A stretch of DNA of 6,231 nucleotides from JBBDIO01 sp040880365. Lineage in GTDB: Bacteria > Chloroflexota > Anaerolineae > Caldilineales > Caldilineaceae. The DNA lies in assembly GCA_040880365.1 (NCBI GenBank), contig JBBDIO010000091.1, forward strand, positions 1 through 6,231. The letters are read 5' to 3'. Below the pieces are notes generated by a model. It did not search any database. It was not told where the DNA came from and saw only the letters and a list, made by a program, of their open reading frames with translations. Shown piece after piece: positions 1-6,231 of the stretch; the stretch's first letter is position 1; the number at the start of each line of letters is the position of its first letter. Made by a program: the position numbers and the translations under genes.

Positions 1-234
1 CCCATCCTCGTCGTTTGTGCAATCACCGAAGACCGGTGTGCCCACACCCACATTGTCGGCGTCTGCCGTGATGTTTTGCTGGGTACCATCATCACCATCC
101 ACGCAGAGACCCATGAAGGGTGACGAATCACCCAAGGGATGGCTAGGTCCGTTGTCATCGGCGGTTGTGTTGTAATTACCGCTTGCAGTGCCTGCACCTG
201 TATCGGGGTTATCGCCCCAATCCAAAGCAACCAT
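1..234 (-). other. Start of C-terminal DWGD/DEDG module, truncated by the window edge
   Basis: Residues 2000-2077. It starts M-V-A-L-D-W-G-D-N-P-D-T-G directly after the last SdrD_B-like domain, then has G-N-Y-N-T-T-A-D-D-N-G-P-S-H, V-D-G-D-D-G-T-Q-Q-N, and C-T-N-D-E-D-G at the edge. From family knowledge, a D-[FWY]-G-D-A-P-D...S-H...D-x-D-D-G...D-D-E-D-G segment recurs in bacterial surface proteins, often before further C-terminal adhesin modules and the anchor. Here the motif reads D-W-G-D-N-P-D. Two cysteines (L-C-V-D and D-C-T-N) could pair. The rest lies beyond position 1. Confidence 0.7.
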
Positions 235-3200
235 AAAGCCAAAGTCATAGGAAGCGATGGGGTCGCTGTCGTTGCTGCGTGCACAGTCCACGCGCCCTTG
301 GATGGGTTGGGCTGCCACGCCGCTCGCATCCGAATCGAGCGTGTCATCCCCCCCCTGGTTCGCCAGCGTCGGCAGCAGGTTGGGTACAGTGCCCACCTCA
401 ATAGTAAAGGCCGGTTCCGCGCCTGCACCGTCACCGTTGTTGTCCTCATCCAGCAACAGATTCTCGAAACAGTACCAGCCAGGATTCCCATCCACCGGGT
501 CATTCTGGGTCAGCGTCTGCACCACCACCTGTGTGTCATCCGGATAGGTGACAGTCAGGATGACCGGCACATCATTAATCCCGATTTCACCGTCATTCTG
601 GATACCATCACGGTTGCTGTCCAACCAGACCCAGTTGCCCACAGCCGCCGGCAGCACATAATAGCCAAAGTCGGCGGTCAGATTTTCGCCACCCTGGGCG
701 ATGTTGACCGCATAGGGATCGACCTGGCTGTTGTTGTTCTGACCGTCATTGGGGCCATCCGACTGCCAATATCCGGCCAGCACACCGTCGCGGTCAGAGA
801 CATCCACGATGTAATCGCCTACGGGCAGCCCGTTAAAGATGTAGTTGCCATCCGCCCCAAATTGTGCGGCGTCGATGCCAGCGGCGGTAACCGTCGTGGC
901 AAGCCGCGGCTCGCCTGGGTCCAGGTCTCCATCCCCGTTGAGGTCACGATAGAGATCCACGGTGACGCCGGCCATCGGCGTTTCGCCATTGGCCGGCTCA
1001 TAGGTACCGTTGGCATTGAGATCCAGCCAGACCAGGTTGCCAATCCGTCCGACCTGTTGCTCGCCTGTCGTGCCGCTGCCTACATAGCTGAAGTCCTGCT
1101 CAAGGTTGATGGGGTTTGCCGCGTTCAGCGTCACATCCGGGCCGACGCTGTCGTTGCCACCATCGGGGTCGAAGGTGTTGAAGAACTCTTCCAGCACACC
1201 GCCGGGGTCGAAATTCTCCGGCGCCACGCGCACCTGGTAGGTCTCGTCGAGCGGCAGCCCGCCAAAGGTATACCGTCCATTCTCATCCGTCACCGTTGTA
1301 TCCAGCAACACATCACCATCGGGGTCGAAAAGTTCTACCACGACGCCTTCGATGCCCGGTTCGTCCCCTTGGGTTGTCTGGTCGCCGCCGGAGTTGTCTG
1401 CGTCCAGCCAGATCGTATCACCGATTAGCCCCAAAGCGGGATCATGGCCGAAGGGCGTATACCCAAAGTCCTGGTCACGCGGGTTGGGGTCGCCTGCGCT
1501 AATGGCGCGTGCGCTCAGATTGGGTGTGCCAATGCCATCGGCATCAAAGGTGGGGGTCAGCCCCGCCAATACATTGTCGGTGTCCTCTACACAAACGATA
1601 TAATCGGCGTCGCTATCGCCGCCACCGTCGTCAAGCGGCAGCCCTTCAAAGAGGTATTGCCCATTCGCATCGGTGATGTCGCTGGCAATGATCGGTTCGC
1701 CCGCGTCCCTCACACCGTCGCCATTCAGGTCCTGTACCAGACAGACCTTGACACCAGGGATGGGTGTTTCCGTGGCATCGTCCTCGCCGCCATTGCCCTG
1801 GTTGGCCGGGGCGCCGCCATCCACCGGCGGCAACGCCGGGCCGTTGGTGTCGGCGTCGGCATCCAGCCAGACCGTGTCGCCGATGGAGCCGACCGGCGCA
1901 TCCGGCTGCGGCTGGTAGCCAAAGTCCACATTCAGGAAGACATCCCCTGGCCCCAACACGACCGGCAGGGTGCTACAGTGATCGTTGGCCGTGCCCGCCG
2001 GTGCCGTCGCTTCCGGTTGGCCGAAGTGGTCGGGGTCGCCGGTGGGGTCATATTGCGCTGGGTCGAGCACATCGTGGCTGCTCCCATCGCTGCTGGTGAG
2101 ACACACTTTATAGACGCCAGGCTCCAGGCCATTGAAGAGATAGTTCCCGGTGGCATCGGTCGTTGTGGTCGTCTGTGGCACATCGTCGGGGGTATCAAAG
2201 ATGCCATCTGGACCTGGGGTGAAGAGCGTCAACTCGACCCCTGCCACGCCTGGCTCATTGGGGTCTTGAGCGCCGTCGCCATCGCCATCGATCCAGACCC
2301 GGTCCCCCAACGCTGCGGGCGGGCTGCCGGTTGGGTCGTTCACATCACCTGCCGGATTAGGATTGAAGCCAAAATCGGCAGTCAGATTTTCCTCGCCTGG
2401 CCCCAACGTCAGCGGATAGCCATCATCGTTAGTACCCTGATCCTGGTTGCCAAAATCCGCATTGGGCAGCGCAGGCGGCGTCTGCGTCATGCCCGGCGGC
2501 AAGCTCGTCTCATCGACATCCACCAGATAGTCGCCCGGCGGCAGATTGGGGAAGAGATAGCCGCCATCGACATCCGTAACCGTCTCGGCGACGGGGTTGC
2601 CCTCGCCATCCTTCAAAACAACGCGCACGTTGGGGATACCCGGCTCTCCCGCATCCTGCAACCCATCGGCATCCTCGTCTAGCCAGACACGGTTGCCGAT
2701 GGCACCTAGCTCGGTAAAGCCAAAGTCATAGGAAGCGATGGGGTCGCTGTCGTTGCTGCGTGCACAGTCCACGCGCCCTTGGATGGGTTGGGCTGCCACG
2801 CCGCTCGCATCCGAATCGAGCGTGTCATCCCCCCCCTGGTTCGCCAGCGTCGGCAGCAGGTTGGGTACAGTGCCCACCTCAATAGTAAAGGCCGGTTCCG
2901 CGCCTGCACCGTCACCGTTGTTGTCCTCATCCAGCAACAGATTCTCGAAACAGTACCAGCCAGGATTCCCATCCACCGGGTCATTCTGGGTCAGCGTCTG
3001 CACCACCACCTGTGTGTCATCCGGATAGGTGACAGTCAGGATGACCGGCACATCATTAATCCCGATTTCACCGTCATTCTGGATACCATCACGGTTGCTG
3101 TCCAACCAGACCCAGTTGCCCACAGCCGCCGGCAGCACATAATAGCCAAAGTCGGCGGTCAGATTTTCGCCACCCTGGGCGATGTTGACCGCATAGGGAT

Positions 3201-6200
3201 CGACCTGGCTGTTGTTGTTCTGACCGTCATTGGGGCCATCCGACTGCCAATATCCGGCCAGCACACCGTCGCGGTCAGAGACATCCACGATGTAATCGCC
3301 TACGGGCAGCCCGTTAAAGATGTAGTTGCCATCCGCCCCAAATTGTGCGGCGTCGATGCCAGCGGCGGTAACCGTCGTGGCAAGCCGCGGCTCGCCTGGG
3401 TCCAGGTCTCCATCCCCGTTGAGGTCACGATAGAGATCCACGGTGACGCCGGCCATCGGCGTTTCGCCATTGGCCGGCTCATAGGTACCGTTGGCATTGA
3501 GATCCAGCCAGACCAGGTTGCCAATCCGTCCGACCTGTTGCTCGCCTGTCGTGCCGCTGCCTACATAGCTGAAGTCCTGCTCAAGGTTGATGGGGTTTGC
3601 CGCGTTCAGCGTCACATCCGGGCCGACGCTGTCGTTGCCACCATCGGGGTCGAAGGTGTTGAAGAACTCTTCCAGCACACCGCCGGGGTCGAAATTCTCC
3701 GGCGCCACGCGCACCTGGTAGGTCTCGTCGAGCGGCAGCCCGCCAAAGGTATACCGTCCATTCTCATCCGTCACCGTTGTATCCAGCAACACATCACCAT
3801 CGGGGTCGAAAAGTTCTACCACGACGCCTTCGATGCCCGGTTCGTCCCCTTGGGTTGTCTGGTCGCCGCCGGAGTTGTCTGCGTCCAGCCAGATCGTATC
3901 ACCGATTAGCCCCAAAGCGGGATCATGGCCGAAGGGCGTATACCCAAAGTCCTGGTCACGCGGGTTGGGGTCGCCTGCGCTAATGGCGCGTGCGCTCAGA
4001 TTGGGTGTGCCAATGCCATCGGCATCAAAGGTGGGGGTCAGCCCCGCCAATACATTGTCGGTGTCCTCTACACAAACGATATAATCGGCGTCGCTATCGC
4101 CGCCACCGTCGTCAAGCGGCAGCCCTTCAAAGAGGTATTGCCCATTCGCATCGGTGATGTCGCTGGCAATGATCGGTTCGCCCGCGTCCCTCACACCGTC
4201 GCCATTCAGGTCCTGTACCAGACAGACCTTGACACCAGGGATGGGTGTTTCCGTGGCATCGTCCTCGCCGCCATTGCCCTGGTTGGCCGGGGCGCCGCCA
4301 TCCACCGGCGGCAACGCCGGGCCGTTGGTGTCGGCGTCGGCATCCAGCCAGACCGTGTCGCCGATGGAGCCGACCGGCGCATCCGGCTGCGGCTGGTAGC
4401 CAAAGTCCACATTCAGGAAGACATCCCCTGGCCCCAACACGACCGGCAGGGTGCTACAGTGATCGTTGGCCGTGCCCGCCGGTGCCGTCGCTTCCGGTTG
4501 GCCGAAGTGGTCGGGGTCGCCGGTGGGGTCATATTGCGCTGGGTCGAGCACATCGTGGCTGCTCCCATCGCTGCTGGTGAGACACACTTTATAGACGCCA
4601 GGCTCCAGGCCATTGAAGAGATAGTTCCCGGTGGCATCGGTCGTTGTGGTCGTCTGTGGCACATCGTCGGGGGTATCAAAGATGCCATCTGGACCTGGGG
4701 TGAAGAGCGTCAACTCGACCCCTGCCACGCCTGGCTCATTGGGGTCTTGAGCGCCGTCGCCATCGCCATCGATCCAGACCCGGTCCCCCAACGCTGCGGG
4801 CGGGCTGCCGGTTGGGTCGTTCACATCACCTGCCGGATTAGGATTGAAGCCAAAATCGGCAGTCAGATTTTCCTCGCCTGGCCCCAACGTCAGCGGATAG
4901 CCATCATCGTTAGTACCCTGATCCTGGTTGCCAAAATCCGCATTGGGCAGCGCAGGCGGCGTCTGCGTCATGCCCGGCGGCAAGCTCGTCTCATCGACAT
5001 CCACCAGATAGTCGCCCGGCGGCAGATTGGGGAAGAGATAGCCGCCATCGACATCCGTAACCGTCTCGGCGACGGGGTTGCCCTCGCCATCCTTCAAAAC
5101 AACGCGCACGTTGGGGATACCCGGCTCTCCCGCATCCTGCAACCCATCGGCATCCTCGTCTAGCCAGACACGGTTGCCGATGGCACCTAGCTCGGTAAAG
5201 CCAAAGTCATAGGTGTGGTCATTCTCACCGGCATTGCCTGTGCTGACCGGTGCGGTGGCAAAGCCGGAATTCAAACTCGGGTCGCCGTCGGAATCATGCA
5301 GGTCGCCGTTATCCGCGTTGCTGTTATAATCGGGTTGTGTAGGGCCAAGGCCCGAGAGCCTCGGCTGCTCCAACGGAATGCGAATCTGATAGTCCGTATT
5401 GGGATCTAGACCATCATCAGGTGTTTCCCAGATTTGGTTGGGATCGCCGTCGGCGCTGAAGTAGTATTCGCCGTCAGAGTCAGTGGTCGTGGTGGCGAGG
5501 AGTGTTCCCTGGTCGTCATAGAGTTCCACGGTCACACCTGATAACGGCGGCTCGGATGGGTCTTGGATACCGTCGCCATCCTCGTCAAGCCAGACAAAAT
5601 TGCCGATCTCCAGCGGGGCCAGATCACAGAGCAGCTCTAAATCGCCCAAGCCATGAGCTTTACCAAATGTTGTCACAGAAGTACCACTGGCATACAGTTG
5701 ATAACTGGTAGCGGGGTTGCCCGACCCATCTGTATTGCTGAAATAGCGTACCCCCCCAGTGAAAATGATCCCGACCGGATCCATCGCGGTGGAGGCTATG
5801 GTGCCGGTGCCATAGGGCATGGCGAGACCACCTTGGGCGATCTCATAGTGTTCGACTGCAAAATCACCATTATAGAACTCACCACCGCCCGGCCCCTCGT
5901 TGTTGCCCACCCCTGTAGCAGAGGTGAGCGGGCCGGCTGCGCCATTGGATTCAAGCACAAAGGTACCGTTGTCATTATAGACACGCAGAATATCACCACT
6001 CGTGACGCCGCCCTCCGCGGGGAGGTTGCCTTCTGGTGTGAAATTGAAGTGCCCCGTTTGATAGCCCCAACGGTCCGAAAAACCGAGGATCATTGAGCCA
6101 TCCACATCAAACTCAATATCGGTCAGCATCGGTTGGGGATAGGCCTGTATGAGGAAAGCAAGACAAGTAACTGCATCAGATGGATCGTCGGTCCAGGCAT

Positions 6201-6231
6201 TCCAGTGTCCGGGGCAGAGGTTAGCCGCCTG
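1..6231 (-). CDS. Giant SdrD_B-domain (Cna_B-like) surface/secreted repeat protein, partial at both ends
   Basis: One uninterrupted minus-strand frame covers all 2077 codons; both ends lie outside the window. Residue numbers here count from the first visible codon at 6231. Order: propeller-like N-terminal region (1-207), SdrD_B domain D1 (208-345), an 827-residue block of six SdrD_B-like domains (346-1172), an identical second block (1173-1999), then the start of a DWGD/DEDG module (2000-2077). Domains begin with I-G-[ND]-x-V-W-[LI]-D followed by an Asp/Asn/Gly-rich loop, contain G-x-Y-x-F-x-x-L-x-x-G-x-Y, and end in D-F-G-[FY]. Family knowledge: such domains are calcium-stabilised beta-sandwich stalks or adhesins outside the cell. 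Inferred role: an extracellular stalk or matrix protein; its ligand is unknown. I count only 7 lysines, and the chain is rich in Asp, Asn, Gly and Thr. Signal peptide and anchor are not visible. The class of protein is secure; its specific function is not. Confidence 0.95.
234..251 (-). repeat. 18-bp junction repeat, left edge (end of the last domain f)
   Basis: Same 18 bases, at the boundary between the last SdrD_B-like domain and the DWGD module. To its left the sequence departs from the repeat unit (position 233 is A where the unit has G). Confidence 0.95.
234..2714 (-). repeat. 2481-bp direct tandem repeat, C-terminal copy (domains a-f)
   Basis: Second copy in protein order. Its six domains lie at a 2712-2320, b 2316-1900, c 1899-1435, d 1434-1060, e 1059-649 and f 648-235. 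The match to the first copy ends exactly at 234: position 233 is A, where the equivalent position 2714 is G. Beyond it the protein leaves the SdrD_B array and enters the DWGD module (F-G-F-M-V-A-L-D-W-G-D). Any functional statement about a domain in one copy applies unchanged to the other. Confidence 0.97.
2715..2732 (-). repeat. 18-bp junction repeat, internal boundary between the two blocks
   Basis: Same 18 bases as at 5196-5213 and 234-251, lying where domain f of the first block meets domain a of the second. In a crossover between the two outer copies, this would be the recombinant joint. Confidence 0.95.
2716..3129 (-). other. SdrD_B-like domain f, with a cysteine pair (second copy at 235-648)
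   Basis: Starts A-V-G-N-W-V-W-L-D-S-N-R-D-G-I-Q-N-D-G-E. It continues V-P-V-I-L-T-V-T-Y-P-D, then the atypical G-W-Y-C-F-E-N-L in place of G-x-Y-x-F, an Asp/Asn-rich loop (L-D-E-D-N-N-G-D-G-A-G-A-E), and the end A-S-Y-D-F-G-F. Two cysteines (2950-2952 and 2764-2766 here; 469-471 and 283-285 in the other copy) could pair. It contains an eight-G homopolymer on the coding strand, and its last codons form the 18-bp junction repeat. Confidence 0.86.
3130..3540 (-). other. SdrD_B-like domain e, with a second calcium-type loop (second copy at 649-1059)
   Basis: Starts V-G-R-I-G-N-L-V-W-L-D-L-N-A-N-G-T-Y-E-P. It continues G-V-T-V-D-L-Y-R and then D-L-N-G-D-G-D-L-D-P-G-E-P, an EF-hand-like Asp/Asn loop in the middle of the domain. 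Next come G-A-D-G-N-Y-I-F-N-G-L-P-V-G-D-Y and the end L-T-A-D-F-G-Y-Y. It has no cysteine and no lysine. The loop predicts a second metal site, as in domain c. Confidence 0.87.
3541..3915 (-). other. SdrD_B-like domain d (second copy at 1060-1434)
   Basis: Starts L-G-L-I-G-D-T-I-W-L-D-A-D-N-S-G-G-D-Q, so the usual D-x-D-G loop is replaced by a longer Asp/Gln-rich one. It continues G-V-V-V-E-L-F-D-P-D-G-D, T-D-E-N-G-R-Y-T-F-G-G-L-P-L, and Y-Q-V-R-V. The closing motif is degenerate: Q-D-F-S-Y in place of D-F-G-[FY]. It has no cysteine and no lysine. A short flexible linker (V-G-S-G-T-T-G-E) precedes domain e. Confidence 0.85.
3916..4380 (-). other. SdrD_B-like domain c, with an expanded loop and a cysteine pair (second copy at 1435-1899)
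   Basis: Starts V-G-S-I-G-D-T-V-W-L-D-A-D-A-D. A Gly/Pro/Asn-rich insertion of about 29 residues (4329-4243) then separates the calcium-loop region from the first strand (G-V-K-V-C-L). A second EF-hand-like loop follows (D-L-N-G-D-G-V-R-D-A-G-E-P), then T-D-A-N-G-Q-Y-L-F-E-G-L-P-L, and the end D-Q-D-F-G-Y. It is the longest domain of the block. Its two cysteines (codons 4222-4224 and 4072-4074) sit in predicted strands. The single lysine lies in the first strand. Confidence 0.85.
4381..4797 (-). other. SdrD_B-like domain b, with a cysteine pair (second copy at 1900-2316)
   Basis: Starts A-A-L-G-D-R-V-W-I-D with the loop G-D-G-D-G-A-Q-D-P-N-E-P-G-V. It continues V-E-L-T-L-F, a T-P-G-P-D-G-I-F-D-T-P-D-D insert, T-D-A-T-G-N-Y-L-F-N-G-L-E-P-G-V-Y-K-V-C, and ends V-D-F-G-Y. 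It has exactly two cysteines (codons 4582-4584 and 4456-4458), which could form an intradomain disulfide outside the cell. It has one lysine, beside the first cysteine. Confidence 0.87.
4801..5193 (-). other. SdrD_B-like domain a (second copy at 2320-2712)
   Basis: Starts E-L-G-A-I-G-N-R-V-W-L-D-E with the loop D-A-D-G-L-Q-D-A-G-E-P-G-I. It continues V-R-V-V-L-K-D, T-D-V-D-G-G-Y-L-F-P-N-L-P-P-G-D-Y, and ends L-T-A-D-F-G-F-N-P. This is the most canonical SdrD_B/Cna_B-type domain of the block: compact, no cysteines, one lysine. A Pro/Asp-rich linker (A-G-D-V-N-D-P-T-G-S-P) separates it from domain b. Confidence 0.88.
5196..5213 (-). repeat. 18-bp junction repeat, right edge (end of D1)
   Basis: Plus-strand sequence TAAAGCCAAAGTCATAGG; on the coding strand it spans codons for Y-D-F-G-F. 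It is identical to 2715-2732 and 234-251. To its right the sequence (TGTGG...) differs from the repeat (AAGCG...), so it marks the end of homology on this side. Confidence 0.95.
5197..5610 (-). other. SdrD_B-like domain D1 (single copy)
   Basis: Residues 208-345. It starts E-I-G-N-F-V-W-L-D-E, followed by the loop D-G-D-G-I-Q-D-P-S-E-P, which matches the calcium-binding start of SdrD B repeats. Next come a first strand (V-T-V-E-L-Y), T-D-S-D-G-E-Y-Y-F, and a long Asp/Asn-rich stretch (N-S-N-A-D-N-G-D-L-H-D-S-D-G-D). It ends H-T-Y-D-F-G-F. This domain lies outside the duplicated block. Its last codons carry the 18-bp sequence also found at the end of domain f, which makes it a likely recombination partner. 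It has no Cys or Lys. Confidence 0.88.
5611..6231 (-). other. N-terminal beta-propeller-like region of the surface protein (3' part of the domain)
   Basis: Residues 1-207 of the visible protein. Characteristic stretches are YPQPMLTDIEFDVDGSMILG followed by F-S-D-R-x-G-x-Q-T-G, then G-G-L-A-M-P-Y, M-D-P-V-G-I-I-F-T-G-G-V-R-Y-F, and a closing G-K-A-H-G-L-G-D-L-E-L-L-C-D linker into the first SdrD_B domain. From memory of related proteins, this 'DIEFDxDGSMxLGFxDRxGxQTG' segment lies in a large N-terminal region, probably a beta-propeller, placed directly before SdrD_B arrays in giant secreted proteins. Blades upstream of the edge are missing. Two cysteines near the edge (L-C-P-G-H-W and V-T-C-L-A-F) are close enough to pair. 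The propeller fold is inferred from the motif style and has not been modelled. Confidence 0.65.

Larger units (their letters stand above)
2715..5195 (-). repeat. 2481-bp direct tandem repeat, N-terminal copy (domains a-f)
   Basis: This copy is followed without spacer by an apparently identical copy at 234-2714. The offset is 2481 bp (827 codons), so the reading frame is kept. I compared the copies along their length and saw no mismatch. Identity continues 18 bp past the right edge (5196-5213) and then stops. The block encodes six mutually divergent SdrD_B-like domains, so the duplicated unit is a multidomain cassette and not one domain. In codon phase the unit is 5196-2716, starting T-E-L-G-A-I-G-N and ending A-S-Y-D-F-G-F. 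It is either a very recent duplication, a homogenised repeat, or an assembly duplication. Confidence 0.97.

Noticed and set aside
1..234. Sortase (LPXTG) anchor or other C-terminal sorting signal
   Set aside because: None is visible in the 78 residues available. The protein continues past the left edge, so presence or absence cannot be judged.
819..1043. Short minus-strand ORFs such as 819-1043, 1725-1931, 1932-2207, 2706-2984 and 5796-5999
   Set aside because: They lie out of frame within the continuous minus-strand reading frame and have low-complexity Thr/Arg/Pro/Ser translations typical of shifted frames.
139..1428. Long forward-strand ORF of 429 codons (shorter 376-codon version at 2779-3909)
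   Set aside because: It is the antisense of the SdrD_B coding frame. Its translation shows no recognisable domain and is rich in Ile, Val, Arg and His as expected from the complement of Asp/Gly/Asn-rich codons. It recurs at +2481 only because the block is duplicated.
1444..2682. Forward-strand ORF of 412 codons, repeated identically at 3925-5163
   Set aside because: Antisense shadow of domains a to c; the minus frame has coherent domain motifs throughout and the plus frame has none. Two identical copies do not add evidence, because they come from the DNA duplication.
234..5195. CRISPR-like or small tandem-repeat array
   Set aside because: There is no regular short repeat-spacer pattern; the recurring short motifs are protein-level domain starts and ends with varied codons.
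234..5213. Composite transposon or integrated element bounded by the 18-bp repeats
   Set aside because: The block contains only in-frame SdrD_B-like domains, with no transposase or integrase and no terminal inverted repeats. The 18-mer is explained by conserved Y-D-F-G-F codons.
235..5610. Isopeptide-forming Cna_B pilin or stalk domains
   Set aside because: D1 and domains d, e and f have no lysine, and no consistent Lys with a partner Glu/Asp and Asn recurs. SdrD_B-like calcium-binding domains fit better.
5653..6096. Forward-strand ORF of 147 codons opposite the N-terminal region
   Set aside because: It lies fully antisense to recognisable propeller-region coding sequence and shows no motif of its own.

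Overview
The window lies entirely inside one very large protein-coding gene on the minus strand. Read from 6231 down to 1 in the frame whose codons occupy positions 3k+1 to 3k+3, I translated 2077 consecutive codons with no stop. Neither the start codon nor the stop codon is in the window. The protein is a modular, acidic, almost lysine-free extracellular repeat protein built from SdrD B-like (Cna_B-related) beta-sandwich domains. No other gene, RNA, promoter, terminator or CRISPR is supported. The long forward-strand ORFs are antisense shadows of this gene.

Layout from N to C terminus (right to left on the map): (1) 6231-5611, the end of an N-terminal beta-propeller-like region typical of large secreted SdrD_B proteins. 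(2) 5610-5197, one unique SdrD_B-like domain (D1). (3) 5196-2716 and 2715-235, two directly repeated copies of an 827-codon block, each holding six different SdrD_B-like domains, here called a to f. (4) 234-1, the start of a C-terminal 'DWGD...DEDG' module that runs off the left edge. The window therefore shows 13 SdrD_B-like domains.

The main observation is the block duplication. The two 2481-bp copies (234-2714 and 2715-5195) look identical base for base, although domains a to f within one copy differ strongly from each other. The same 18-bp sequence, encoding a Y-D-F-G-F motif, sits at the left edge, the internal junction and the right edge. That is the footprint expected from unequal recombination between short direct repeats flanking an ancestral single block. 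The alternative is a repeat-related assembly error. If real, the gene should vary in length in steps of 827 residues without losing frame.

The organism is bacterial with moderately high GC. The domain style (I-G-[ND]-x-V-W-L-D starts, D-F-G-[FY] ends, an upstream propeller, a downstream DWGD module) resembles giant surface proteins of Chloroflexota and some Bacteroidota or Cyanobacteria. Chloroflexota is a guess from style, not a demonstrated assignment. I do not see a new multi-gene system here; the interest is in the architecture and recent history of one giant adhesin-like gene.
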